This document shows positions 26,801-34,484 of a stretch of 64,000 nucleotides of DNA, in pieces. The position numbers and the translations under genes are program-made. How positions within the stretch are numbered: the first letter of the stretch is position 1; every line of letters starts with the position of its first letter. The notes below the pieces were generated by a model, which saw only the letters and a program-made list of their open reading frames with translations, did no database searches and was not told where the DNA came from. The stretch lies in the NCBI GenBank assembly GCA_039970095.1, contig JBDVMP010000095.1, positions 62,001-126,000 on the forward strand, written 5' to 3'. The DNA comes from JAMZMI01 sp039970095. Its GTDB lineage: Bacteria; Bacteroidota; Bacteroidia; Cytophagales; Cyclobacteriaceae.

Positions 26801-26874
26801 ATGACGGGCTTCACTTAAATGGTGAAGGATATGAAGTTTGGAGAGATCTAATCATCGAATATGTGAACGAATAA
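23821..26874 (+). CDS. GH92 alpha-mannosidase fused to an SGNH/GDSL hydrolase
   Basis: A 1017-residue secreted protein. A signal peptide ends near residue 41 (SLFMLLFSLLALVDDATAQ); the ATGs at residues 14 and 22 are alternative starts. GH92 follows from about residue 45 to 780: YVDPMIGNHDSRWILFPGP, RPFGMVKLSPDN, HIHSWTMAGLLAMP and the catalytic acidic cluster GDEDQGQMGAW (D680, E681, D682). Residues about 845-1017 form an SGNH hydrolase: GNSITDG with nucleophile Ser852, GIGGDDTDGIL, MIGTND, and DGLHLNGEGY with D995 and H998. The pairing suggests removal of an acyl group, such as acetate, together with exo-cleavage of alpha-mannose. Transcription is divergent from gntR under a shared operator. 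Confidence 0.92.
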   Translation: MKPILRNQIVTNQMLSKRSSTMSLFMLLFSLLALVDDATAQKLPVDYVDPMIGNHDSRWILFPGPTRPFGMVKLSPDNQELGWKAGYEYEIENIAGFSHIHSWTMAGLLAMPANGPLLIQPGTEKHPEKGYRSKIDHSTEKAEAGYYSVMLDDYGINAELTSTTRTGFHRYTFPESDSSRIIIDLLTPSEYGYEIFYTNTSKVSDREVQGVSYQQSLRKANYNEYELYFVIRFNKPFKSMNGWVKEEIYRDVENVSSGFGHKDVGTFYSFETNEGEQIMMQVGISYVSVEQARLNLETELDSYDWNFDEVRADAKGEWNDLLSTIEVKGGSEKDKTMFYTNLYRVYSGKTIMSDVNGKYKDMYEKTQQLADPDRPIYGGDGFWISIWNINPLWTLATPKVASNWANSFMEIYDKGGWIPKGPAGIEYSGIMVASHQTSLIASAYHKGIRDFDYNKAYKAMYDMQKQQGKPHEGGGYVGNRNLNAYMTYGFVPDDEGPISNTVAYAYDDWTVAQMAKTLENKEKDYKEMTRRAYNYQNAFDTEVGYIRRKNKDGSWVAGFSEFGDVAWLGSGYVEGNAWQYTYFVPHDINGLINLMGKGEFNDRLEKGFETSAPHNFNSEHLGSNSLDGMGVLPVNHGNQPNMQAAYLFNYGGKPWLTQYWVREIMNKYYGSTPMHGWLGDEDQGQMGAWYVLSAMGLFQMDGGASIDPVYEIGSPTFDEINIKLDPEYYPGGSFTVRAKNNSDKNRYIQSATLNGEKLDKPWFYHKDLIKGGTLELKMGPKPSKWGSDPQSAPPSMSTVLSSKEKEEIMAYDRQAEELAEWNKAIKAYYYHRKSHFELLPNTENEIIFLGNSITDGSEWTELFGNNPDIKNRGIGGDDTDGILERLSEVTESKPTKIFMMIGTNDLAYGKSKEYVIGNYKAILDQIKSESPNTKVYVESILTVDEAVHYTRPNKSILWINEELKKICNDRNLTYIDLEKIFTDGSGKLNPKYSYDGLHLNGEGYEVWRDLIIEYVNE

Positions 26875-26878
26875 AACA

Positions 26879-26901
26879 CAGGTCGATTTGAAGTTGACCT
26901 G
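26879..26901. terminator. Short hairpin between convergent genes
   Basis: CAGGTC / GACCTG, a 6-bp stem with an 11-nt loop, lies between the convergent stops of the GH92-esterase and GH32 genes and is followed by GTTATT. The T-run is weak, so it is only a possible bidirectional terminator. Confidence 0.4.
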
Positions 26902-26923
26902 GTTATTCTATTCCATCCCATCA

Positions 26924-28393
26924 CTATTTCGCTATGGGTGAATAGACCGCTTCCTTCACTCCTTTCAGCATGATCTTGTTGTACGGCTCCTGCGGGAAAA
27001 CCAACTCTGTTACGACCCTTTCTCCATCATTAACAAACACCTCTAAGGACGTTTTATCAACAAAAATTTGGATAGTCTGAATGGTGATATCAGCAAAGTC
27101 AATCTCATGCTTAACACCAAAGCCTTCTTCAAAATCAACATGACCTGATTGAGATCGATCAAAAGAAAAAATTCCAGCTTCCGATTTGATATCAACGATT
27201 TCTCCCAATTCGTTAGAAAAATTGATTGAAAAATTCTTGGCATCTGTCACTTCGAAGCTTACTACATAGGCATCCGCTGTAATCTCCATTTCGTTCTGAA
27301 AAGAAACTTCACTATTGAAATATTTGTCGATTTCCTCCACTGGCACTGACCACACCTCATTCCCCCTTTTGGTATTTCTCAAGATCAATTCTCTCGGCAA
27401 AGTCATTGCACTTCTAAAATCGTCAGCCGGAACTACCTGAGCGTACTGCCAATTACTCATCCACCCTACAAACAACCTTCTACCGTCAGCTTCAGGAATA
27501 TCTGCCCAGGTTACACCAGCATAATTATCCGCACCATGGTCAAGCCAGCGTATGCTTTCATCGTCTGTCTGAAACGTCTCACCATCAAAATCTCCAATGA
27601 AATATTGTGTAGCCGAACCCCCTCTCGGCCCACCAGGATTGATGCTTACCAGCATCACCCACTTTTCCTCGCCCTTTTGATTTTTAAGTTTGAAAAGGTC
27701 AGGACATTCCCAAACACCGCCGTGTGCTCCAAGTGATTCGCCAAAGTCGCTTTCTTTGATCCAGTTTATCAGATCGTCAGAAGAATAGATGCTGATGTGA
27801 TCTTTGACCGCCAGGATCATGATCCATTTTTGAAATTCTTCCATCCATGAAACTTTCGGGTCTCTGAAGTCAAAGATGCCAGGGTTTTCAAGAACAGGGT
27901 TGTCCTTATACTTTTCCCATGTCCTCCCCTTGTCGAGGCTATAAGCAATGCCCTGTGTCTGAAAATCAAGTCTTCCTTCTTCAAGACCAACAGGATCATG
28001 ATAGGTGAATATAGCGACCATGGGTGGGCTTTGCTCAGTGCCTAATCCACTTGTGTTTTTCCAATCGATCACTGCACTACCACTAAAAATATATCCCAGA
28101 TCATCAGGGTATAGTGCGATAGGAAGGTGCGCCCAGCTAACCATATCAGCTGAAACTGCATGTCCCCAGTGCATGGGGCCCCATACAGTGCTATCTGGGT
28201 AATACTGATAGAATAAGTGGTATTCACCTTCGTAGTACACCATTCCATTAGGGTCATTCATCCAATTGGCTGGTGGTGTAAAATGAAGGAGCGGACGGTA
28301 CTTTGAAATTGAAGGTGGAATTTCCTGTGATTGGTTTTGAGAACAGGCTAATGCAAAGACTGTTGCGAGGGTTATTATTAAATTGAATTTCAT
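26924..28393 (-). CDS. GH32 family fructan hydrolase (levanase/inulinase/invertase type), lipoprotein
   Basis: A 489-residue lipoprotein (MKFNLIITLATVFALACSQ, lipid Cys 17). The GH32 five-bladed propeller carries all three catalytic motifs: WMNDPNG with nucleophile Asp47, FRDPK with transition-state stabiliser Asp178, and WECPDLF with acid/base Glu229. A C-terminal beta-sandwich follows (about 355-489). The family releases fructose from fructans or sucrose. It is a single gene between the mannan locus and the molybdenum cofactor operon, with no fructan transporter or fructokinase next to it; the ROK kinase at the left edge could serve. Exo or endo mode cannot be told from sequence alone. Confidence 0.93.
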   Translation of the reverse strand: MKFNLIITLATVFALACSQNQSQEIPPSISKYRPLLHFTPPANWMNDPNGMVYYEGEYHLFYQYYPDSTVWGPMHWGHAVSADMVSWAHLPIALYPDDLGYIFSGSAVIDWKNTSGLGTEQSPPMVAIFTYHDPVGLEEGRLDFQTQGIAYSLDKGRTWEKYKDNPVLENPGIFDFRDPKVSWMEEFQKWIMILAVKDHISIYSSDDLINWIKESDFGESLGAHGGVWECPDLFKLKNQKGEEKWVMLVSINPGGPRGGSATQYFIGDFDGETFQTDDESIRWLDHGADNYAGVTWADIPEADGRRLFVGWMSNWQYAQVVPADDFRSAMTLPRELILRNTKRGNEVWSVPVEEIDKYFNSEVSFQNEMEITADAYVVSFEVTDAKNFSINFSNELGEIVDIKSEAGIFSFDRSQSGHVDFEEGFGVKHEIDFADITIQTIQIFVDKTSLEVFVNDGERVVTELVFPQEPYNKIMLKGVKEAVYSPIAK

Positions 28394-28550
28394 TTTTGGA
28401 AAGTTGGGGAATAGTAAACTTATCCAGAAAAAGACTTAGCCACAAAAAACAAACGAGCTAATTAATCCACTAAATTTCACTGTAAATGAAGGTTTTGATT
28501 CATAAATATTGATCAAATAAGTTTCAATCGATTGTAGGGAAGTAGATTTT

Positions 28551-28886
28551 TTACCAATTCTCAATAATCCCATTTGACACCACCTGACCAGATGGGATCA
28601 TTGATGTCATGATGTTGATTTGGTCCGGTTTTAATGCAAAATGCTTTGCTATCAGTTTCGATAAACTGAGTTGAATTTTTGCAACATCAGCAGCAGACCA
28701 GATAGTAGGTAAGTAAAGGTGGATCATCGCTTCATGCGACTGCCCAGATTGACCATTTACAACAATCCAGTTGATGGTAATATCATCCAGTGCCACTCCA
28801 ATCTCAATTGACCAGCCTTCTGTCAACGCATCGAAAACAGACTGATCGAAATACTTCTCTTTTAAATAACAGTTTGCAATGGGCAT
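28551..28886 (-). CDS. Small tautomerase-superfamily-like protein
   Basis: A 111-residue protein beginning MPIANCYLKE. The proline at position 2 is the place of the catalytic base in the tautomerase (4-OT/MIF/CHMI) superfamily, and the size is close to CHMI-type members. The C-terminal part (ALKPDQINIMTSMIPSGQVV) also has the feel of a tautomerase beta-strand. The stop of moeA overlaps its ATG by 1 nt, so it is the last gene of the molybdenum cofactor operon. I do not know a tautomerase in that pathway; the assignment is tentative and the function unknown. Confidence 0.5.
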   Translation of the reverse strand: MPIANCYLKEKYFDQSVFDALTEGWSIEIGVALDDITINWIVVNGQSGQSHEAMIHLYLPTIWSAADVAKIQLSLSKLIAKHFALKPDQINIMTSMIPSGQVVSNGIIENW

Positions 28887-30058
28887 TATGATGGTAGAAT
28901 GTATGTTTTGACCAAATCTCCTTCCTGATAGGCACCAGCTTCTGAGATCAAGACTATGGCATTGCCCAGCCCCATGGAGTGTAACATAGCAGAGCTTTGT
29001 CCTTGCAGGAGTGTCACCATATCGTTTTCCAATCTGGCCTTGAAAAAAGTCGGCCTATCGGATTTCATCACGTACTCATGGGCAAGCGGCACCTTCAGGT
29101 TGAGCAACCCTTTTGATTCTTTGTTTCCAGAGATCTTTTGAAGTAGCGGCAAAACGTGAATGTAAAAACAGGTCAAAGCTGACGCAGGGTTTCCCGGAAG
29201 AGCAAAAACGAAGACTGCATTTCTCCTGCCAAAATATAAAGGCTTGCCGGGCTTTTGAGCTACTTTGTAAAAAAGCTCTTCAACTCCGTTTTCTTCAAGT
29301 GCTTTTTTGACAAAATCATAGTCTCCTACAGATATGCCACCTGAAATCAGCAAAACGTCATTCTGCTTTAGCTGCTCTTCTATCCCCGATTTGATGGCGT
29401 CAAAATCATCCTTTATTTGCGAAGTATTGTTGCAGGAAAAACCAGTTTGAAACAGTGCTGCTTGCAGAGTGGGGCTGTTTGACTCATAAATTTGACCGTC
29501 TATAAGCCCGGTTCCTGGCTCCACAAGTTCGTTTCCAGTTGCGATAATGGATATTTTTGGTTTGGAATATACTTCCACCTTTTGAAGGCCTAGAGAACTC
29601 AAAGTGGCCACTACGGCCGGCGTAATAGTCTGTCCTGAACTGAATACCGCATCTCCTTTTATCAGTTCACTGCCTTTTTTTCTGATATTCTTTCCTTTGA
29701 CCACCTCCTCCTTCACATTCAATTGCCGGTTATTTACCAGGGTCTTTTCCTGCATGATTACCGCAGTAGTGTTTAATGGCACTTTTCCGCCTGTAAAAAT
29801 CCGCATGGCCTGACCTTCCTTTAGCCCACTTTCTACAGCATCTCCAGCGGCTATTTCACCTATGATATCATATACCACCTGATACCCGGATACAGCATAG
29901 CCATCCATGGCCGAATTGTCAAAAGGAGGTAAATATAATGGCGCCAATAGGTCACCAGATATGCAAAAACCCAGAGAATTCTTTACGGCTCTAACCTCCA
30001 CATTTTTGGAGAGGGCCTGACCCGAAATTATAGCTTGTGCGTCCTGTATGGAAATCAT
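28886..30058 (-). CDS. moeA: Molybdopterin molybdenumtransferase MoeA
   Basis: A 390-residue protein, the usual MoeA length. MoeA inserts molybdate into adenylylated molybdopterin in the cytoplasm. Seen in order: LPPFDNSAMDGYAVSG (about 42-57, the family N-terminal signature), IFTGGKVPLNTTAVIMQE, the MoCF-binding domain with ISIIATGNELVEPG, IYESNSPTL, LLISGGISVGDYDFVK and VFALPGNPASALTCFYI, and a C-terminal domain IV. The start is 11 nt after moaA. Together with moaA, moaC-moaB, moaE, moeB, moaD and mobA it gives an almost complete cofactor pathway. Confidence 0.95.
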   Translation of the reverse strand: MISIQDAQAIISGQALSKNVEVRAVKNSLGFCISGDLLAPLYLPPFDNSAMDGYAVSGYQVVYDIIGEIAAGDAVESGLKEGQAMRIFTGGKVPLNTTAVIMQEKTLVNNRQLNVKEEVVKGKNIRKKGSELIKGDAVFSSGQTITPAVVATLSSLGLQKVEVYSKPKISIIATGNELVEPGTGLIDGQIYESNSPTLQAALFQTGFSCNNTSQIKDDFDAIKSGIEEQLKQNDVLLISGGISVGDYDFVKKALEENGVEELFYKVAQKPGKPLYFGRRNAVFVFALPGNPASALTCFYIHVLPLLQKISGNKESKGLLNLKVPLAHEYVMKSDRPTFFKARLENDMVTLLQGQSSAMLHSMGLGNAIVLISEAGAYQEGDLVKTYILPS

Positions 30059-30069
30059 AATATTGTGAT

Positions 30070-31053
30070 TTATCCGCCTATCGAAACCATGGAGCGGTTT
30101 TGCTCATAATGACCTGACTCCATTCGGACCATTCCGTCTCTGGATTTTTTCTTGTTGACAATATGATCCAAAATCAATGGTTCCAGTTTTATTCCCTTTC
30201 TAAATGGCGTCAGTAAGTCAGCTTCAGATGTGGCAAAAAGACAGTTTTTCATCTTGCCATCTGCTGTTAATCTTATCCTGTTGCAATCATCACAAAAGGG
30301 ATTTGTGATGGTGCTGACTATCCCAAAACTACCTTTGAAATTTTCTATCTGAAAATTTCGTGAAGTACTGTGTTTTGGGTTATCCAAAGTTGTTACTTGA
30401 CCAAACTTATCTCCAGCAATGCGGAGTATTTCTTCCTCACTTATGCCTTTGTCCCAACTCCATTTATTGCCCTTGAAAGGCATGAACTCAATAAACTTTA
30501 CATCGAGTTTTTCGAACTGAGTTAATTCAATAAAGTCGTTGATTTCCTGATCGTTAACTCCTTTTATCAAAACCACATTGAGCTTGATATTGAATCCCCT
30601 TTTGAGTCCTTCTTTCACATTGGCCATGATGCGATCGTAATAATCACGCTTGGTGATAAAAGCCATTCTGGTTTTATCCAGGGTGTCCAGGCTCACATTG
30701 ATCGACTTCAGACCTATTTCTTCAAAGAGATCATAATATTTATCAAGCAATATGCCGTTGGTGGTTAGTTTCAGCTTTGTTCCAAGGCTGGCCAACTCCC
30801 GCATCAAAAACTCAAAATTCTTGCGAATAAGTGGCTCACCTCCTGTGAGGCGAATGGTGTCAACACCAAGATCAACGAAGGCTTTTGAGATCGCGATGAT
30901 CTCTTCCAGTTTCATAACATTGGCCTTTTCTGTCAACTCACTTCCCTCTTCAGGCATGCAGTAAAAACACCGCAAATTGCACCTGTCCGTGAGGGAAATG
31001 CGGAGGTACGTGTGTGGCCTGCCAAACTTGTCTATGATCCTTGGTTCGCTCAA
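30070..31053 (-). CDS. moaA: GTP 3',8-cyclase MoaA
   Basis: A 327-residue radical SAM enzyme that with MoaC turns GTP into cyclic pyranopterin monophosphate. The N-terminal [4Fe-4S] cluster cysteines are C25, C29 and C32 (RCNLRCFYC), followed by RLTGGEPL. The second cluster near residues 255-272 is CDDCNRIRLTADGKMKNC. The chain ends in SIGG, keeping the C-terminal Gly-Gly that is needed in MoaA. The gene overlaps moaC-moaB by 4 nt. Confidence 0.96.
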   Translation of the reverse strand: MSEPRIIDKFGRPHTYLRISLTDRCNLRCFYCMPEEGSELTEKANVMKLEEIIAISKAFVDLGVDTIRLTGGEPLIRKNFEFLMRELASLGTKLKLTTNGILLDKYYDLFEEIGLKSINVSLDTLDKTRMAFITKRDYYDRIMANVKEGLKRGFNIKLNVVLIKGVNDQEINDFIELTQFEKLDVKFIEFMPFKGNKWSWDKGISEEEILRIAGDKFGQVTTLDNPKHSTSRNFQIENFKGSFGIVSTITNPFCDDCNRIRLTADGKMKNCLFATSEADLLTPFRKGIKLEPLILDHIVNKKKSRDGMVRMESGHYEQNRSMVSIGG

Positions 31054-31949
31054 TCGTGTCTCCCTCCTTTTAAAACATGAAAAACATGAAACAACCCTGG
31101 CAAGATGGAGTCTATGGCTTCTGAAGCTCCTGCCGTAGAGCCCGGAACAGCCAAAATCACATTGCCGTTTTTGATGCCTGCCACAGATCTGGACAACATA
31201 GCAAATGGCATTCGGTCCTGACCATATCGGCGCATGGTTTCCTCTACTCCTTCGAGCCTTGTCTCTATGAGTGGAATCACAGTGTCGGGGGTTTTGTCTC
31301 GAGGGCCAGCACCTGTACCTCCAGAAAATATCAATAAAGAATGCTGATTATCATTGACCAGAGCTGCGATTTGATCTGGTTCATCTGGGATGATTTGGTA
31401 GTCAATTTCAGTAATATCAAAAGCCTCGAGCCTGGATTTGATTGCCTTGCCGGCACGGTCTTCTTTTTCTCCTTTGGAAATAGAATCTGAGCATACTACG
31501 ATACTTGCAGACAAACCTCTAGTGTTAGGCTTGTTGGATGACTTACCACCCTTCTTATTCAGCAACTTAATAGCACTTATCTCAATGCCTTTATCTACTG
31601 GTTTGAGCATGTCATACATGGTCAGAGCTACTATACTGACTCCATGCATGGCCTCTACCTCCACGCCCGTTTTGTATATAGTCTTTACCGTCATCAAAAC
31701 TTTGATCTCAAGCCCGTCTATCTCGTATTCTATTCCAGTAAACTCAATTGGAAGCGGGTGGCAATCAGGAAGAAGGTCCGGTGTTTTCTTCACTCCCAGC
31801 AATCCGGCAGCTTTTGCCATTTCAAACACATTGCCTTTTGGCACCTGATTTTCTTTGATTAACCTAATGGTTGCATCACTACTAACCTTCACAATGGCCT
31901 GTGCTGTGGCTACTCTCAGCGTGCTCGATTTGTGTGTAATATCAATCAT
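31050..31949 (-). CDS. moaCB: MoaC-MoaB/Mog fusion, bifunctional molybdenum cofactor protein
   Basis: A 299-residue fusion. Residues 1-150 are MoaC, cyclic pyranopterin monophosphate synthase, with LPDCHPLPI and VEVEAMHGVSIVALTMYDM, which hold the active-site residues, although the first segment is shorter than in E. coli MoaC (161 residues). Residues about 155-299 are a MoaB/MogA domain, which adenylylates molybdopterin, with VVCSDSISKGEKEDRAG, LLIFSGGTGAGPRDKTPDT and LAVPGSTAGASEAI. A lysine- and serine-rich linker (KKGGKSSNK) joins the two. Such fusions are annotated in other Bacteroidota. The gene overlaps both neighbours by 4 nt. Confidence 0.93.
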   Translation of the reverse strand: MIDITHKSSTLRVATAQAIVKVSSDATIRLIKENQVPKGNVFEMAKAAGLLGVKKTPDLLPDCHPLPIEFTGIEYEIDGLEIKVLMTVKTIYKTGVEVEAMHGVSIVALTMYDMLKPVDKGIEISAIKLLNKKGGKSSNKPNTRGLSASIVVCSDSISKGEKEDRAGKAIKSRLEAFDITEIDYQIIPDEPDQIAALVNDNQHSLLIFSGGTGAGPRDKTPDTVIPLIETRLEGVEETMRRYGQDRMPFAMLSRSVAGIKNGNVILAVPGSTAGASEAIDSILPGLFHVFHVLKGGRHD

Positions 31950-32389
31950 TTATTCACTTTCCATTGGTGAGTGTTGTCCTCAAAAATTTCTTTGCCAAAT
32001 ACCGGCACTTTCTCTTTTATTTCTTCTACCATATATCTGCATGCTTCAAAAGCTTCTTTTCTATGGGCTGAGGATGTAAACACAAAAAGGCATATTTCTC
32101 CGGCTTTTACCGTTCCTAAACTGTGATAAATATGAGAACAGGTAAGGTCATACTTTTCAAATGCAGTTTCCCTTATTTCATGAAAGGCATCATTGGCCAT
32201 TTCTTCGTAAGCCGTATATTCTATTGCCGCCACGGGTTTTCCCTCTATGACATCTGCGCGAACTTGCCCGAGAAAAATATCGTGTGCTCCAATGTTGGTC
32301 TTAACCTGATGATTGGCTATTGAGTTGGCAATCTTTTCAGGACTAATCGGCCCTTCCACAAACACTTTTTTTCTTTTCTTTTCACTCAT
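31946..32389 (-). CDS. moaE: Molybdopterin synthase catalytic subunit MoaE
   Basis: A 147-residue protein matching MoaE. With the thiocarboxylated MoaD it puts the dithiolene sulfurs into precursor Z. Visible marks are GAHDIFLGQVR (about 35-45), AIEYTAYEEMA, HSLGTVKAGEICLFVFTSSAHRKEAF, with the conserved His-Arg of the active site, and VPVFGKEIFED near the C-terminus. It overlaps moeB upstream and moaC-moaB downstream by 4 nt each. Confidence 0.94.
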   Translation of the reverse strand: MSEKKRKKVFVEGPISPEKIANSIANHQVKTNIGAHDIFLGQVRADVIEGKPVAAIEYTAYEEMANDAFHEIRETAFEKYDLTCSHIYHSLGTVKAGEICLFVFTSSAHRKEAFEACRYMVEEIKEKVPVFGKEIFEDNTHQWKVNK

Positions 32390-33411
32390 ATTTCTAAACT
32401 CAAAATTCCTCCTTCGAGGTTTGTCAGGTTATCAAAACCAAATTTGTTTTCCAGTACTTCAATCGCCTGCTTACTCCTTATTCCGGACTGGCAAACAACT
32501 TTTACTTCCCTGTTTTTGGGTATTTCCTTGAATCTGCTTTCCAATTCTCTTAATGGAATGTGCAACATATTTGATGCGTTCAAAACAGGCAGTTCGGACA
32601 AGTTTCTAACGTCAAGGTAAAAGGCATCATGATCGAGTTCACATTGATTTTCAATGGTTCTAAGTCCTCTTTTCTTGATATCAGCAACGGCGCTTTCGTC
32701 TCGCTCAAACTCGATGGTTTGTTCACTGGCAAAGAGAGTGTTTATCAATTTGAGTTTTCCTGAAAGCACATTGCCAATGCCCAAAATAATCTTGAGTACT
32801 TCTGCAGCCTGCATGGTTCCCAATACACCTGGCAGCACTCCTAGTACTCCCACCTCTTCGCAATTATCCAGACCTGAAGACTCTTTGGGAAAGGCACACC
32901 TGTAAGTAGGGCCATTTTGATAGTTGAAAGCGGACAACTGCCCTTCGAATTTAAAGATTGAGGCCGAAACGAATGGTTTGTTTTCTATGACACAAGCATC
33001 ATTGATTAGATACTTGGACTGAAAGTTATCTGTGCCATCCACCACCACATCTATTTGCGATACCAGTTCCTGAGCATTTTCTAAGCTAAACAAAGCTTGA
33101 TGTATGTTGATTTTCACGAAGGCATTGAGCTCATTCAGCTTCCTTCGCGCCACTTCGACCTTTGGTTGGCCAACATCGGCACTACCGAAAAGGATCTGAC
33201 GGTGAAGATTTGATTCATCTACCAAATCAGGGTCGATGAGCGTTAAGCTGCCTACTCCTGTGGCGGCCAGATATTGCGCTACAGGACAACCAAGTCCTCC
33301 CACTCCTACGATGAGCACTTTGGCGGATTTGAGCTTCTGCTGTCCATCTTCGCCCACTTGATCGAGTGCAAGATGCCGCTTATATCTAGATATTTCTTCC
33401 TCGTTTAACAT
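32386..33411 (-). CDS. moeB: MoeB/ThiF-type adenylyltransferase with C-terminal rhodanese domain
   Basis: A 341-residue E1-like enzyme that adenylylates the C-terminal glycine of MoaD; the rhodanese domain would supply sulfur. Seen: the nucleotide loop VGVGGLGCPVAQYLAATGVG (35-54), DLVDESNLHRQ, DGTDNF, the catalytic-type Cys184 in LDNCEEVGVLG, and rhodanese residues about 255-341 with active-site Cys307 in VVCQSGIRSKQA. The zinc-binding cysteines of E. coli MoeB are not conserved: the first pair is reduced to Cys172 (PTYRC) and no second CxxC is present. This 'MoeB-rhodanese' layout is common in bacteria outside the enterics. It overlaps moaD by 1 nt. Confidence 0.92.
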   Translation of the reverse strand: MLNEEEISRYKRHLALDQVGEDGQQKLKSAKVLIVGVGGLGCPVAQYLAATGVGSLTLIDPDLVDESNLHRQILFGSADVGQPKVEVARRKLNELNAFVKINIHQALFSLENAQELVSQIDVVVDGTDNFQSKYLINDACVIENKPFVSASIFKFEGQLSAFNYQNGPTYRCAFPKESSGLDNCEEVGVLGVLPGVLGTMQAAEVLKIILGIGNVLSGKLKLINTLFASEQTIEFERDESAVADIKKRGLRTIENQCELDHDAFYLDVRNLSELPVLNASNMLHIPLRELESRFKEIPKNREVKVVCQSGIRSKQAIEVLENKFGFDNLTNLEGGILSLEI

Positions 33412-33656
33412 TAGCCTCCCGCAAATGGTGGTAACAAAGCCACTTCGTCCCCGTCGGCCAGCTCACAGTCTTCAATCAACTTTTTGTTTACAGAAAGTCG
33501 ATATGTAGCAGCTTCAAGGTCAGGGTATTGCTTTTCCAGGTTTTTCTGCAGCAATGAAAGCTTTTTGGTTTCATTCATCGTTATTTCTTCACCCGATTTC
33601 CCTACTGTTTCGGCCACAGCCCCAAAATATTTCACCGTTACTTTCACCCCGTTCAT
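33411..33656 (-). CDS. moaD: Molybdopterin synthase sulfur carrier subunit MoaD
   Basis: An 81-residue ubiquitin-like protein ending in LLPPFAGG, the exposed Gly-Gly that is adenylylated by MoeB and thiocarboxylated. The N-terminus KVTVKYFGAVAETVGKSGEE and the late ADGDEVALLPPF are typical. It lies directly upstream of moeB and overlaps the TauE-like gene by 4 nt. Confidence 0.94.
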   Translation of the reverse strand: MNGVKVTVKYFGAVAETVGKSGEEITMNETKKLSLLQKNLEKQYPDLEAATYRLSVNKKLIEDCELADGDEVALLPPFAGG

Positions 33657-34375
33657 ATAAACATCAATTTAATACTCGCCATCAACAAGACCAATGACAA
33701 ACACCATTTTAGTATGGTGAGGTTCCACCTGAAACTACCAAGATAAGCACCAATGATGCCTCCAGCTACAGCCACTAAAACATACTGCCACATGTCGGTT
33801 ACAATGAGAGAGTTGGCACTATAAATGCCCATAAGGCCGGCCAGTGAGTTGATCCAAATGAACGCCGCAGATATGGCCGCCGTTTGCTTCATGTCGGCCC
33901 AGCCTAAAAGTAAAATAACAGGGCTTAATATGATACCACCGCCAATGCCAATGAGGCCCGAGAAAAAACCAATAGATGCCCCGATAATTAGAGCCAATGC
34001 CCAGCGTATCTTCCTGTGGGTTTGGACCTGACCGAATATTCCCAGTAACCTCAATACAGCAAAAATAAGAAGCACTCCCAGGATTCTTTTGTACCAAACA
34101 GGGTCAATGCTGAGCATGCCTCCCAAAAAAGCCATGGGAATAGATGCAATAATGAAAGGCAGCAATGTTTGCCATCTGAAATTTCCGCTCCGATAAAACT
34201 GGATAAAGGAAATGCCTGCAACAAATAGGTTGAGAATCAGGGCGGACGGCTTCATGGTTTCAGGAGCAAAGCCATAAATACCCATGAGTGCCAGATAGCC
34301 ACTGGCTCCTCCATGCCCTACGGATGCGTAGAGAGCTGCTATGACGAAAAGAATGATTAGAAAATCAACAGACAC
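33653..34375 (-). CDS. TauE/SafE-family membrane permease
   Basis: A 240-residue inner-membrane protein with about eight hydrophobic segments, of the TauE/SafE (DUF81) family. Marks are ALYASVGHGGASGYLALM near the N-terminus and the repeat-like IGFFSGLIGIGGGIILSPV in the middle. Family members move sulfite, sulfoacetate, taurine-derived or other anions out of the cell. It lies inside the molybdenum cofactor operon and overlaps moaD by 4 nt. Sulfite or molybdate-related anion movement is a reasonable inference from the location (sulfite oxidases need the cofactor), but the substrate is not shown. Confidence 0.86.
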   Translation of the reverse strand: MSVDFLIILFVIAALYASVGHGGASGYLALMGIYGFAPETMKPSALILNLFVAGISFIQFYRSGNFRWQTLLPFIIASIPMAFLGGMLSIDPVWYKRILGVLLIFAVLRLLGIFGQVQTHRKIRWALALIIGASIGFFSGLIGIGGGIILSPVILLLGWADMKQTAAISAAFIWINSLAGLMGIYSANSLIVTDMWQYVLVAVAGGIIGAYLGSFRWNLTILKWCLSLVLLMASIKLMFI

Positions 34376-34484
34376 GAATGCTTTAAATAATGATACAGAA
34401 TAACTTTTGTGCGGTGAGGTCTCTTTTGACTGTGATGAATCAAAAGTAAGCCAGAATGTCCGTAGTACGTGCAGGGAACTTAAC

